Part shown: one piece after another, positions 14,536 to 23,267 of the stretch
Numbering within the stretch: position 1 is the stretch's first letter
How the letters are laid out: each line of letters opens with the position of its first letter
Assembly: GCA_029202385.1 (NCBI GenBank)
Contig: CP119314.1
Coordinates: forward strand, 3,288,501-3,352,500
Origin: Candidatus Sphingomonas phytovorans
GTDB lineage: Bacteria > Pseudomonadota > Alphaproteobacteria > Sphingomonadales > Sphingomonadaceae
DNA: 64,000 nucleotides
Reading direction: 5' to 3'
The notes under the pieces: generated by a model
The model's input: the letters and a program-made list of their open reading frames with translations, nothing else
Database searches by the model: none
Told to the model about the DNA's origin: nothing
Made by a program: the position numbers and the translations under genes

Positions 14536-17244
14536 CTACGGCATCGCATGCGCCGGGGCGTGGACCGGAGCCTCGACCGGCGTTTCGATGATCGAGCGTA
14601 CCCGCGTCGCCAGCGTCTCCATCGCGAAGGGCTTGGTGATGATCCCGGTACCGGGCTGGAGAAACCCCGGCGCGAGCGCCGCATTCTCCGCATAGCCGGT
14701 CATGTAGAGCACCTTGAGGCCGGGGCGAAGCTCTCGACCAGCGTCGGCGATCTGGCGGCCATTGAGTCCCGGCAACCCGATATCCGTGATCAGCAGGTCG
14801 ATCCGGCCACGTGCACGCAGCCGTTCAAGTCCCTCGGGACCGTCGCCTGCTTCGATCGCCCGATAGCCCAGTTCAGTCAGCACCTCGACGATCAGCCCGC
14901 GCACGACAGGCTCGTCCTCGACGACCAACACCACCTCCGCCGCGTCGGTGGGCGTAACGGGCGTTCCTTCGGGCGCCGCCTCCTCAGCCTCGACCACCCC
15001 CGCATAGCGCGGCAGGCACAGACTGAAACCGGTGCCGACGCCTGGCTCGCTCTCGATCGTGGCATGCCCTTCCGACTGGCGCGCAAAGCCATAGATCATC
15101 GACAGGCCGAGGCCCGTGCCCTGGCCGAGCGGCTTGGTGGTGAAGAACGGCTCGAAGGCACGGGCAATGGTATCGGCGTCCATCCCGCTCCCGGTATCGG
15201 TCACCCGGATACAGACATATTGGCCCGGCTCCAGATCGCGATGCCGGTCGGTGTACCCCTTGTCGAAATCGGCGTTGGAGGTCTCGATCGTCAGCCTGCC
15301 GCCGTCGGGCATCGCGTCGCGCGCGTTGATGACGAGATTGAGGATCGCGTTTTCGAGCTGGTTGTGGTCGCACAGGGTCCACCACAGATCCTCGGCGAGG
15401 ACCAGGTCGAGGTCGATATGCTCGCCAAGCGTGCGGCGCATCAGATCCTCCATCGACGCTATCAGCGGATTGGCATCCACCGGGCGGGGGTCGAGCGGCT
15501 GGCGGCGCGAGAAGGCAAGCAGCCGGTGGGTAAGCGCGGCAGCGCGGTTGGCGGCGCTGGTAGCCCCGGCGATGAAGCGCTCGATCCCCTCTGGCCGCCC
15601 CGAATCCAATCGTCGCTGGACGATCTCGAGGCTGCCGGTGATGCCCTGCAGCAGATTGTTGAAGTCGTGAGCGATGCCGCCGGTCAACTGGCCCACCGCC
15701 TCCATCTTCTGCGACTGGCGCAGCGCCGCTTCGGTTTCGGCAAGCGCTGCCGCAGCTTCGCGCTCGGCGGTCACGTCTCGCCCGAAACTGTAGAGCGTGC
15801 CGCCATCGGCGACGGTGATCCAGGCCAGGCGACAGCGGCCGCCATCCTTGCTCAGATAGATTCGCTCGACCTCAAGCAATGGTGCACCGCCCGACAGTTC
15901 CTCCAGGGCGAGCCTGCTTTTCGGTAATTCCTCCGGCGCGACGAAATCGGTGATCTTGCGGCCGACCGTTTCCTCCGAACTCCAGCCGAGAACCTTGGTC
16001 CAGGACGGATTCACCGCATGAACCTCGCCCGACGTCGACAGGACCAGCTTCACCACGGGCGAGAGGTTCCAGATCCGCTCCCGATCCCTCGCGAGGCTGC
16101 GTTCCTTGGTAATGTCACGACCGACCGCGTGGATGCGCCCGGCATCCGGCACTGCCGTCCAGTCGAGCAGGCGATAGCCGCCCTGCTTGCAGGCATAGCG
16201 ATTCTCGAACGCCAGCGTCGTCGCCCCGGCGGACAGGGTGGCGATCTGCATGGCCGTGGTCGCGACATCGTCGGCGTGAAGGAAGTCGACGATGTTGCGG
16301 CCGACCATCTCTGCCTCGCTCCAGCCGAGCAGTCGTGTCGCCGAAGGGTTCACCGCGGTGATGATGCCGTCGAAATCGCAGACCAGCATCAGATCCTGCG
16401 ACAGCATCCACAACCGGTCGCGATCGCGCAGGCTTTCCGCCTCGGACAATTTCTGTTCGTGGATATCCGTATTGGTACCGATCCAGCGCAGGATCGCACC
16501 GCCCTCGCCACGGATCGGCAGAGCGCGGACCAGATGCCAGCGATATTCGCCATCGGCCCGGCGGATCCTGAATTCGGTTTCGTAGTCGGCACCGGAGGCG
16601 AGCGATGCCGCCCAAAGGGTGGCCGCGCCCGCAATATCGTCCCGATGGACGATGCTTGCCCAGCCTTCGCCAAGCAATGCCGCCGATGCCAGGCCACTAT
16701 AGTCAAGCGTCCGCTGGTTGAACCAGTCGAGCCTGCCATCCGGCGGCGAGGTCCAGACATGGTTGGCCATCGCCTGGGCGAAGGCGCGGAATTGCGCTTC
16801 GCTCGCGTTGATCGCCGCCAGCCGGGACCGCGCCTCATATTGCCTGAGCCGGCCCCGCACCGCCGACTTGGCGAGGCTGATCAGCGTCGTCGGGTGGAAA
16901 GGGCGTTCGAGGAAGGTGACGTTGCCGAGCGTCTCGAGCAGGCGCACCGCCGCCGGATTCCTCTCCAGCCCGCCGCCGCGCTGAGTAAGCAGGATGAAAG
17001 GAAAGTCAGACCATTCCTCCTGATCCCGCAGGAAGGCGTCGAGTGGATGGAGATCGGCGCCACGCAATGCCTCTTCAGTGACGAGTGCGAAACCCGCACC
17101 GGCGCGAAGCTCCGTCACCAGCGCCGGAAGATCGCCCGCGACGGACGCGCCGATCCCCGCCTCGCGCAGCATCTCCGCCGCGATGATCGCATCGCGGCCA
17201 TGCGGGGCGAGGATGATTGCGCGCCGGGCGGAGGTCAGGTTCAC
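14536..17244 (-). CDS. Hybrid histidine kinase: pseudo-receiver, three PAS, kinase, receiver
   Basis: This 902-residue soluble protein has an N-terminal receiver-like domain (about 1-135) in which the phospho-acceptor position reads FALVTEEAL, without Asp. Three PAS domains follow (about 150-510), then a HisKA dimerisation helix with phospho-His526 in GGIAHDFNNLLQ, an ATPase domain with GSGMDADTIARAFEPFFTTK and GTGLGLSM, and a C-terminal receiver with Asp821 in LLITDIGLPG. No membrane segment is seen. The GTG at 17244 is preferred because GAGG lies 5 nt upstream and it follows the KaiC-like stop by 7 nt; the ATG at 17283 would overlap that gene. It is cotranscribed with the KaiC-like gene. 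Confidence 0.9.
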   Translation of the reverse strand: MNLTSARRAIILAPHGRDAIIAAEMLREAGIGASVAGDLPALVTELRAGAGFALVTEEALRGADLHPLDAFLRDQEEWSDFPFILLTQRGGGLERNPAAVRLLETLGNVTFLERPFHPTTLISLAKSAVRGRLRQYEARSRLAAINASEAQFRAFAQAMANHVWTSPPDGRLDWFNQRTLDYSGLASAALLGEGWASIVHRDDIAGAATLWAASLASGADYETEFRIRRADGEYRWHLVRALPIRGEGGAILRWIGTNTDIHEQKLSEAESLRDRDRLWMLSQDLMLVCDFDGIITAVNPSATRLLGWSEAEMVGRNIVDFLHADDVATTAMQIATLSAGATTLAFENRYACKQGGYRLLDWTAVPDAGRIHAVGRDITKERSLARDRERIWNLSPVVKLVLSTSGEVHAVNPSWTKVLGWSSEETVGRKITDFVAPEELPKSRLALEELSGGAPLLEVERIYLSKDGGRCRLAWITVADGGTLYSFGRDVTAEREAAAALAETEAALRQSQKMEAVGQLTGGIAHDFNNLLQGITGSLEIVQRRLDSGRPEGIERFIAGATSAANRAAALTHRLLAFSRRQPLDPRPVDANPLIASMEDLMRRTLGEHIDLDLVLAEDLWWTLCDHNQLENAILNLVINARDAMPDGGRLTIETSNADFDKGYTDRHRDLEPGQYVCIRVTDTGSGMDADTIARAFEPFFTTKPLGQGTGLGLSMIYGFARQSEGHATIESEPGVGTGFSLCLPRYAGVVEAEEAAPEGTPVTPTDAAEVVLVVEDEPVVRGLIVEVLTELGYRAIEAGDGPEGLERLRARGRIDLLITDIGLPGLNGRQIADAGRELRPGLKVLYMTGYAENAALAPGFLQPGTGIITKPFAMETLATRVRSIIETPVEAPVHAPAHAMP

Positions 17245-17251
17245 GCAGGCC

Positions 17252-18745
17252 TCATTCGGCGACGAATTCGTCGATCCCGGCACCCGCCCGTCCGATCAGC
17301 GACGGAACCCCGCGGAGCACGCCCTGGAACTGGGTCAGCGGCTCGCCCAGTGCGATACCGTCGCCGCCGATCCTGAACTCGCGGATCGTATCCTCGTGCG
17401 GACCGGTCCGCTTCTTCACGATCGAGATCGCGCGGCGCACCCGCCCGGCCGCCTCGAAATAGCGCAGCAGAATCACGGTGTCGGCGAGATAGGTGACATC
17501 GACCGGCGCCTTCATGTCGCCGACCAGCCCATGCTGCGCGACGGTGAGAAAGGTCGTCGCGCCCTGGCGGTTCAGATATTGCAGCAGTTCATGCATGTGC
17601 AGGATCAGCGCCTGCTCCTCCGGCATCGCCGCCTGATAGCCGTTGACGCTGTCGATCACCACGACCCGCGCTTCGCGCCGTTCGACGCAATTGCGCACCC
17701 GTTCGGAGAATTCACCGGGCGTCAGTTCAGCCGCATCGACCTGCTCGAGCGTCAGCGATCCGCTATCGACCATCGCCGCCAGATCGATGCCGAGGGCCTT
17801 CGATCGCGCCATGAGCAGGCCCATTTCCTCGTCGAAGATGAACAACGCGGCATGTTCGCCCCGCGCGACCGCATCGGCGACGAACGTCAGGGTCAGCAAC
17901 GATTTTCCGGTACCGGCGGGACCAATGACGAGAGTGCTCGATCCACGCTCGAGTCCGCCGCCGAGAAGCGCGTTCAACGCCTTTTGCCGGGTCGGCACCA
18001 GATCGCGGGTGAAGCTGCCCTTGTGTTCGGCCGAGACCAGCCTGGGAAAGGCGCGCACCCCGCCGGTTTCGATCACGAAATCATGATAGCCTCCACGAAA
18101 GCGCTGGCCGCGATATTTCACGACACGCAGGCGGCGACGCTCGGCGCCATAATTGGGCGACAATTCCTCGAGCCGTATCACCCCGTGCGCGACGCTGTGG
18201 ACCGTCTTGTCGAGGATCTCCGTGGTCAGGTCATCGAGCATCAGCACCGTTGAGCCGTGGTGCGAGAAATAATGTTTCAACGCGAGGATCTGGCGGCGAT
18301 AACGCAACGAGCTTTGCGCGAGCAGCCGGATTTCGGACAGGCTGTCGAGCACGACTCTGTCCGGCTTCGCCCGCTCGAATGCCTCGAAGATTCGCTTGGT
18401 CGTCTCGCCCAGTTCGAGATCGGAGGAATAGAGCAGGCTCTGCTGCTGATCTTCGTCGAGCAGGCTTTCAGGCGGCACCAGCTCGAACACCTCGATATTG
18501 TCGCCGAACGTCCAGCCATGGGACCCGGCACTTTCGCGCAGTTCCTCCTCGGTTTCGGAAAGCGTGATGTACAGGCAACGTTCGCCCGCAGCGGCACCGG
18601 CCATCAGGAACTGGCTGGCGATCGTCGTCTTGCCCGTGCCCGGGCTGCCCTCGACGAGATAGAGACGACCACGGGTAAATCCGCCCGCCGTGATGTCGTC
18701 GAGCCCGGCAACGCCCGTTGCTGCCTTGTCTTTTGGCGCAGTCAT
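17252..18745 (-). CDS. KaiC-like double-domain RecA-fold ATPase
   Basis: This 497-residue protein has two KaiC-type ATPase domains. The first Walker A motif is GSPGTGKT (Lys39); the second is GPAGTGKS (about residues 270-278). Walker B-type segments DRVVLDSLSE and ARVVVIDSVNGY are present, and paired Glu residues typical of KaiC (SETEEELRE, DEEMG) can be seen. No kaiA or kaiB gene is nearby. In bacteria without a full clock, KaiC homologues with a linked hybrid kinase are proposed to take part in stress or light signalling. The stop is followed 7 nt later by the hybrid kinase start, so the pair forms an operon. Confidence 0.9.
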   Translation of the reverse strand: MTAPKDKAATGVAGLDDITAGGFTRGRLYLVEGSPGTGKTTIASQFLMAGAAAGERCLYITLSETEEELRESAGSHGWTFGDNIEVFELVPPESLLDEDQQQSLLYSSDLELGETTKRIFEAFERAKPDRVVLDSLSEIRLLAQSSLRYRRQILALKHYFSHHGSTVLMLDDLTTEILDKTVHSVAHGVIRLEELSPNYGAERRRLRVVKYRGQRFRGGYHDFVIETGGVRAFPRLVSAEHKGSFTRDLVPTRQKALNALLGGGLERGSSTLVIGPAGTGKSLLTLTFVADAVARGEHAALFIFDEEMGLLMARSKALGIDLAAMVDSGSLTLEQVDAAELTPGEFSERVRNCVERREARVVVIDSVNGYQAAMPEEQALILHMHELLQYLNRQGATTFLTVAQHGLVGDMKAPVDVTYLADTVILLRYFEAAGRVRRAISIVKKRTGPHEDTIREFRIGGDGIALGEPLTQFQGVLRGVPSLIGRAGAGIDEFVAE

Positions 18746-18851
18746 TTCGGCTCCGTCGTTCGCCGCGCCGGACGTGCGCGCAAGGGATTGGAGGGTTCCG
18801 TCCTAGGCGCTGCCGTCACACGGCGCCTTAACATGGAGATGGTTCGCGAAA

Positions 18852-19643
18852 TCAGGCAGCCAAACCCCGAACAAGATCGCCACCCGCGAAGGCCGGCCGA
18901 TGGGCCGGTACGGACATCGCCTCCTCAGGACAGCAGCGCGCGATCGCGTCAAGTACCGCTGCAAGCGCACCGCGATCCGAAGGGAAGGCGAGATGAGCGC
19001 AGGATACCTCGATCCGGTGATCCGCCTCCGTCGTCGCACCCCGCGCGGCGGAGGCGGGAATCACGCCATCGCAACGCGACCAGATCGCCACCGTCGGCAC
19101 CGGGGGCTTTTCGGACAGGGTACACTCGATCGGCGGCGCGTCGACCCGATGCCCGGCGATCCATTCATAGACGCGCGCCAGCATGGTTGCGCTGAGATCG
19201 CCCGAAAAGGGACTGCCGAGCGTGATGACGGCGCGAACGCGATGCGGCGCGACCTTCGCATATTCTCGCGCCATCAACCCGCCGAAGCTCCAGCCGAGCA
19301 GGATGACAGGCCGATCGTCCCGGCGCTGCAGTTGATCGAGCCGCCGGTCGAGCCGGTCGAACATATCGGCCGAAGCCCCCAGGTTGCGCCCTTGGCCCCA
19401 GCGATAGGGCCGATAGCCCGCATAGCGCAGCGCGATCCGCATCGGCCGCATCGCGGCATCGGTGGCGAACAGGCCGGGCAATAACAGGATACGCGCGCCA
19501 CCACGGTTGTTGAAGCGTCGCCGCAGCACCCTGCCCGCCGGAACGAGGCTCCGGGCGAGGAACCAGCATTCGCGAAGCATATGTACGGCGGAATCAGATA
19601 AGGATTTGCGGTCGGCAAGCCAGGTGCATTCGGTTCCGGTCAT
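18852..19643 (-). CDS. Alpha/beta-fold hydrolase (lipase/esterase-like)
   Basis: This protein of up to 263 residues has the alpha/beta hydrolase nucleophile elbow GWSFGG, an oxyanion segment LLLPGLFATD, an Asp candidate in IWSRCDGVIP and a His candidate in SCAHLAF. These fit a serine hydrolase acting on an ester, perhaps a lipid; the substrate cannot be read. The start is uncertain: ATG 19643 has no good ribosome site, and an ATG at 19580 would begin MLRECWFLARSLVP. It is a single gene with its own promoter region, divergent from the small membrane protein at 19999. Confidence 0.82.
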   Translation of the reverse strand: MTGTECTWLADRKSLSDSAVHMLRECWFLARSLVPAGRVLRRRFNNRGGARILLLPGLFATDAAMRPMRIALRYAGYRPYRWGQGRNLGASADMFDRLDRRLDQLQRRDDRPVILLGWSFGGLMAREYAKVAPHRVRAVITLGSPFSGDLSATMLARVYEWIAGHRVDAPPIECTLSEKPPVPTVAIWSRCDGVIPASAARGATTEADHRIEVSCAHLAFPSDRGALAAVLDAIARCCPEEAMSVPAHRPAFAGGDLVRGLAA

Positions 19644-19998
19644 TTCGGTCGAACGATCATTCCGGGCGGAAGTTTCACGCCCTCCCCGGAGGCGTTTGCG
19701 AGGCTGGCGGGAACCGCCCGCGAGCAGGCAATCGGCATGTCCTCAGGAATCCTGCGCGATTAGACTTAAGTCTAACGCCGCGAGGACAGGCTCCATGTCG
19801 GGTTCGACGCATTTTCGTCTCCCGCGGGGACCATCCCACCGTCTTTGGCTTCCCATATCGATCATCGCTCTGTTAGGGGGGCCCACGATCACCGGTGTGG
19901 CAGAGGCTCAACGCGCCCGCTGCCGGGCGATCTGCATCTTCCGTCGGGAACCAGCGGGACGCACCGCCGTTGCGCCTGTCAAATATGTGGGGGACCGT
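19644..19998. other. Intergenic region with divergent promoters
   Basis: About 355 bp separate the hydrolase start from the small membrane protein. It contains one notable palindrome (19761-19776). A frame continuing back from 19999 through an ATG at 19795 would add a hydrophobic, signal-like N-terminus (IIALLGGPTITGVAEA) to the downstream protein, but its third-codon base composition is unlike that of neighbouring genes. Confidence 0.5.
19761..19776. promoter_or_regulatory. Perfect 16-bp AT-rich palindrome, operator candidate
   Basis: TTAGACTTAAGTCTAA is its own reverse complement and extends as GCG-A-(palindrome)-CGC. An AT-rich perfect 16-bp palindrome is improbable by chance in this GC-rich sequence. 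It lies between divergent genes, 18 nt before an ATG at 19795, and is most simply read as the site of a dimeric repressor. The cognate regulator is not identified. Confidence 0.6.
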
Positions 19999-20232
19999 AT
20001 GAACGAGCGAGTTACCGATCAGTCCGAAGAGGCGATCCAGGGGCAGGACAGCGAAGCCGTGCCCGTGCTGATCACCTTCGCGCTACTGTTCCTCTTGTCA
20101 GCGGCGGTATGGTTCGTGCTCGACCGGATTCGCACCGACGAGGTCCGCACCGAAATGTCGCAAAGCGCAGAGCAGGGCGGACAGGCGTCCGGCGGCAGGA
20201 CCCAGCCCAGCAAGGTAGCCACGACAAAATAG
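19999..20232 (+). CDS. Small single-pass membrane protein
   Basis: This 77-residue protein has an acidic N-terminus (MNERVTDQSEEAIQGQDSE), one transmembrane helix (about 25-47, VLITFALLFLLSAAVWFVLD) and a polar Gln/Ser/Gly-rich tail. I do not recognise it. GGGGGA lies 6-7 nt upstream of the ATG. An alternative start at 19795 gives 145 residues with an extra hydrophobic segment. It is followed 96 nt later by the Crp/Fnr regulator on the same strand. Confidence 0.6.
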   Translation: MNERVTDQSEEAIQGQDSEAVPVLITFALLFLLSAAVWFVLDRIRTDEVRTEMSQSAEQGGQASGGRTQPSKVATTK

Positions 20233-20328
20233 CGACGGTCGATCGCCGCGCCCGTTGACGGCGCGTTACGGATTGCCAACGCAACCCGCTTCGTCTCTCA
20301 TGGTGGTAACGCCCCGGGGGAATGCGCG

Positions 20329-20994
20329 GTGCAACTCGAAGAGGCCAGGATATTTGTGAGCAGGGTCTTTGCCTGCCCGGCCGACGTCGCCGAGCAGGTG
20401 ACCGATCGCGGCCGGCTCCGCTCCTATGCGCGGACGGCGATCATCCTGCGGCAGGGCGACTGGCTAGCGCTGACCTTCCTGCTGCTGGTCGGGCGCGCCC
20501 AGGCACTGCTCTATGCCGCCGAGGGGCAATTGGTGCTGCTCCACGAATTCGCGCCAGGCGATCTGTTCGGCGCGCTTGGCGAAGCCGAAGCCGTGCGCCA
20601 GGATGCGGATGTCGTAGCGGTGGACGAGGTACGGGCACTGACGCTCGATTCGGGCGATCTCGCCCTGCTGGCCCAGCGTTATGGCTGTATCGGTCTCGCA
20701 CTATCCCGAATGCTGTTGCAGCGGCTGCGCCAGACGACCGAGCGCATGTACGAACGCACCGCCCTGTCGGCGGTCGGCCGGGTCCATGCCGAATTGCTGC
20801 GCCAGGCACGCAGCGGCGCGGCGATGACGATCCGGCCGGCACCGGTTATCGCCGATCTGGCACTGCGCGTCGCGACCACGCGCGAGACGGCGTCGCGCAC
20901 GATCAGCGCGCTGGAGCGCCGCGGCATCATCCGCCGCGACGGCGACTGCCTTACCGTCGTGGCGCCACAGCGGCTGGAGGAGATGATCCTATGA
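20329..20994 (+). CDS. Crp/Fnr-family transcriptional regulator
   Basis: This 221-residue protein has an N-terminal cyclic-nucleotide-binding-type beta roll (about 25-120, with LLHEFAPGDLFGALGEAEA), a long dimerisation helix, and a C-terminal winged helix (about 150-215) with LRVATTRETASRTISALERRGIIRR as recognition region. The Fnr iron-sulfur Cys cluster is absent and the cAMP-binding Arg is not evident, so the signal is unknown; FixK-like members are similar. It starts at GTG 20329. Its last 6 bp overlap the end of the convergent TRAFs-binding gene. Confidence 0.87.
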   Translation: MQLEEARIFVSRVFACPADVAEQVTDRGRLRSYARTAIILRQGDWLALTFLLLVGRAQALLYAAEGQLVLLHEFAPGDLFGALGEAEAVRQDADVVAVDEVRALTLDSGDLALLAQRYGCIGLALSRMLLQRLRQTTERMYERTALSAVGRVHAELLRQARSGAAMTIRPAPVIADLALRVATTRETASRTISALERRGIIRRDGDCLTVVAPQRLEEMIL

Positions 20995-22590
20995 CTGGAC
21001 TTGGTCGGGCGACCTGAGCGCGAACAGGCCGACCGGCGATTCTCCGGCGGGGCTGGCAAGTTCACCGACATATTCCGCGCGGGAGGCATCCGGTGCGATG
21101 ATTGTAAGTGCCGAGGCGAAGTCGTCGGTCACGCAGATCGTTCCCGCGGGCGCGGACGCCGCGGCGGCGCAGGCGAGATCGACCGGCCGACCAATCAGGC
21201 GCAGCGATCCGGCAAAGGGATCATTCACCCTATCGGCGATGCCATAATGGCCACCGATGCGCAGTGTTTCCCCCTTCACGATCAGCCCCGCCTGAACCGC
21301 GAGAGCGAGATCGTCATAGGCGAGGACAACCTCGTTTCCGGTGAAGGTGGCTGCAACATCAGGTGTCGGGCAGCGATCGAGGGCCGCCTTGATAGCCGCA
21401 AGGCCCCCTTCTCCGGAACCGGGCGCGCGGATCGCAAGCACAGCCGTACGGTAACGGGAAGTTCCCTCGGCAGCAGCAGGCCCGTCGACGATTTCGCGCG
21501 GCGCACTCAGAATCTTCTGACGATGGCCCGCACGCGACCAGACAGTTCGCGCCCGCCCCGATGCGCTATCGACCGGACTCTCCCCATCATCGGCAAGGAC
21601 CAGCAACTGCACTGCCTCGCTCGCCAGCAAACGCGCGTTGGCCAGTGCGCTGCCCATGGCGATCTCATCGGCGAGCGCGATCATCGTCTCGTCAGGCACT
21701 GTCCGGGGTTCCACCGTCCGTACTGTCTCGGCTCTGGCAAGTACCGCGTCGAAGCGTCGGCGCCATTCCGATCCCCACGGATCGACCGACAGCGCGGCGA
21801 ACCCCGCTACCCCACCGGGCAGAATGACGTGCAGCGTGGCACCGCGATCGAGCAACGCCTCGGCAATGATGATGTCAGCGCCCGCGGCAAGGGCACCATA
21901 GCCGAAGCCGATCCGCTCATCCTCCAGCGCCGCCGCCACATTGTGCGTAAGCGCGGTCGCCCCGGAATGCGCCCGGAAGGCCATGTGTCCGCCGAAGTGA
22001 AGCGAACGTGGCGGCCGGAGCATGTCGAGCCAGGCCGAGTCCTGCCCCAGCGCATCAAGGATGATCGCGAACTGGCGGAGCGTCGATGCGTGATCCTCCC
22101 AGGCCAGTGGCGCGAGCGCAACCGCCTCCCCAAGCGCAGCCTGCGCCTCTTCCTTCCGGCCGAGCAGGACCAGCGCCTCGGCGCGCGTGGCGGCGCGGTA
22201 ATAGGGGGTTTCGGGTTCGTCGGGATGTGCGGCGACGCGCGCGAGCGCTTCCCCGGCGAGCATTCGCGACGTCGCTTCCGCGCCGCAGAGCAGCGAGAGC
22301 GTTGCCGCATTGATCAGCGGATAGGTGCCGCCGCCGGCATCAGCCGCCTGGCGATAGGCCTGGGCCGCGTCGGCATAGAGCTGGAGCCGCGCCGTGCCCG
22401 CCATGCGCCCGGCCATATCCTTGAGCAGGCGGCCCTTTACGCTCAGCACGGCGGCATCGTCGACTATCGCGGCCAGGCCGGCCTGTTCGAAGAGAAACCG
22501 GGCATGATCCAGGGCCCCGGCACGGGCATTGGTGATGATCGAGAGCAGGACCTGCTTGTCAACTGGCATCGGCATTCCATGAAGCTGCAC
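20989..22590 (-). CDS. TRAFs-binding domain protein with degenerate cyclase homology domain
   Basis: This protein of up to 533 residues has a helical N-terminal half with TPR-like repeats (e.g. TRAEALVLLGRKEEAQAALG) leading into a TRAFs-binding (DUF4071-like) segment with FGGHMAFRAHSG and EDERIGFGYGALAAGADIII. The last 150 residues resemble a class III nucleotide cyclase (FTGNEVVLAYDD, RIGGHYGIADRV, GRPVDLACAAAASAPAG), but I see no metal-binding Asp pair, so catalysis is doubtful. This family occurs in predicted bacterial conflict and signalling systems. It is the third gene of the TIR operon. GTG 22590 is the longest start, with GGAAGG 3 nt upstream; ATGs at 22575 and 22569 are possible. Confidence 0.75.
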   Translation of the reverse strand: MQLHGMPMPVDKQVLLSIITNARAGALDHARFLFEQAGLAAIVDDAAVLSVKGRLLKDMAGRMAGTARLQLYADAAQAYRQAADAGGGTYPLINAATLSLLCGAEATSRMLAGEALARVAAHPDEPETPYYRAATRAEALVLLGRKEEAQAALGEAVALAPLAWEDHASTLRQFAIILDALGQDSAWLDMLRPPRSLHFGGHMAFRAHSGATALTHNVAAALEDERIGFGYGALAAGADIIIAEALLDRGATLHVILPGGVAGFAALSVDPWGSEWRRRFDAVLARAETVRTVEPRTVPDETMIALADEIAMGSALANARLLASEAVQLLVLADDGESPVDSASGRARTVWSRAGHRQKILSAPREIVDGPAAAEGTSRYRTAVLAIRAPGSGEGGLAAIKAALDRCPTPDVAATFTGNEVVLAYDDLALAVQAGLIVKGETLRIGGHYGIADRVNDPFAGSLRLIGRPVDLACAAAASAPAGTICVTDDFASALTIIAPDASRAEYVGELASPAGESPVGLFALRSPDQVQS

Positions 22591-22635
22591 GCGCCTTCCG
22601 CGGCGCCGATCTGGCGAAGAGACGCGGAGAAGGAA

Positions 22636-23262
22636 TCAATCGCCGCCCTTGTTCTCGATATCCGGATCGATTGTCATCGGCAGAAGGACCTTGCCGCCGT
22701 TGACCAGTTCTATGTTCAGACTGAATCCGTGAGCGACATTCAGGCCAGAGGGACATGGTTGATCGGCGAAAAACGAGATGCATTGGCAATCATCCGTCGG
22801 GCCGGCTTCGACCGCGTTACCCTTTTCGTCCAGCTTGTGTCGTAGCAGATCGAAATATTGTGTGCCCAGATCGAACTTGGTCGTCATCGGGGCCATAGTG
22901 TTGGAGAATCGCCAGAACTTTCCCGCAAGCAGCAAGATCACGCGCGACCTGACCGCGAGCGAGAAGTCAAGTGATGTAACCCCGATAAATGGCTGCGAAT
23001 TCAGGACGTGCTGCAAGACGTCCCTCCACGTCTTCGCCCCCATATGAGGCGTCCCCACGTCGGGAACGGACTCCTCGAACGGGTAGATCGAAATGGTCAG
23101 ATCATCCAGCGGCCCCGCCCTCGTGCTGGTCTCCGCCCTGATGAGGAAAGAGCGCGTCACCTCGTAATCATAGGAGATCGGTCCGACTGGGCTCAGTTCG
23201 TGTTGCTCGAAATATCTTCCGGGCCTGAAGGTGCTCATGTTGCAGAGGGGCTTTGTCGCCAT
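22636..23262 (-). CDS. Unknown protein in the TIR operon
   Basis: This 208-residue soluble protein has no signal peptide and looks beta-rich, with segments such as SLDFSLAVRSRVILLLAGKF and HGFSLNIELVNGG and a C-terminus LPMTIDPDIENKGGD. I do not recognise the family. The start at 23262 is supported by GAAGGAG, which lies in the last codons of the upstream TIR gene; its stop and this ATG are 5 nt apart, so translation is probably coupled. Sandwiched between a TIR protein and a TRAFs-binding protein, it is likely to act in the same pathway as a sensor, effector or partner. Confidence 0.75.
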   Translation of the reverse strand: MATKPLCNMSTFRPGRYFEQHELSPVGPISYDYEVTRSFLIRAETSTRAGPLDDLTISIYPFEESVPDVGTPHMGAKTWRDVLQHVLNSQPFIGVTSLDFSLAVRSRVILLLAGKFWRFSNTMAPMTTKFDLGTQYFDLLRHKLDEKGNAVEAGPTDDCQCISFFADQPCPSGLNVAHGFSLNIELVNGGKVLLPMTIDPDIENKGGD

Positions 23263-23267
23263 TGTCT

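Noticed and set aside
14470-17376. Long plus-strand frames opposite the hybrid kinase
   Set aside because: They are antisense to a kinase with intact motifs and show no recognisable domain.
17252-18745. RadA/Sms or circadian KaiC proper
   Set aside because: Two KaiC-type domains exclude RadA, and without kaiA and kaiB a true clock gene cannot be claimed.
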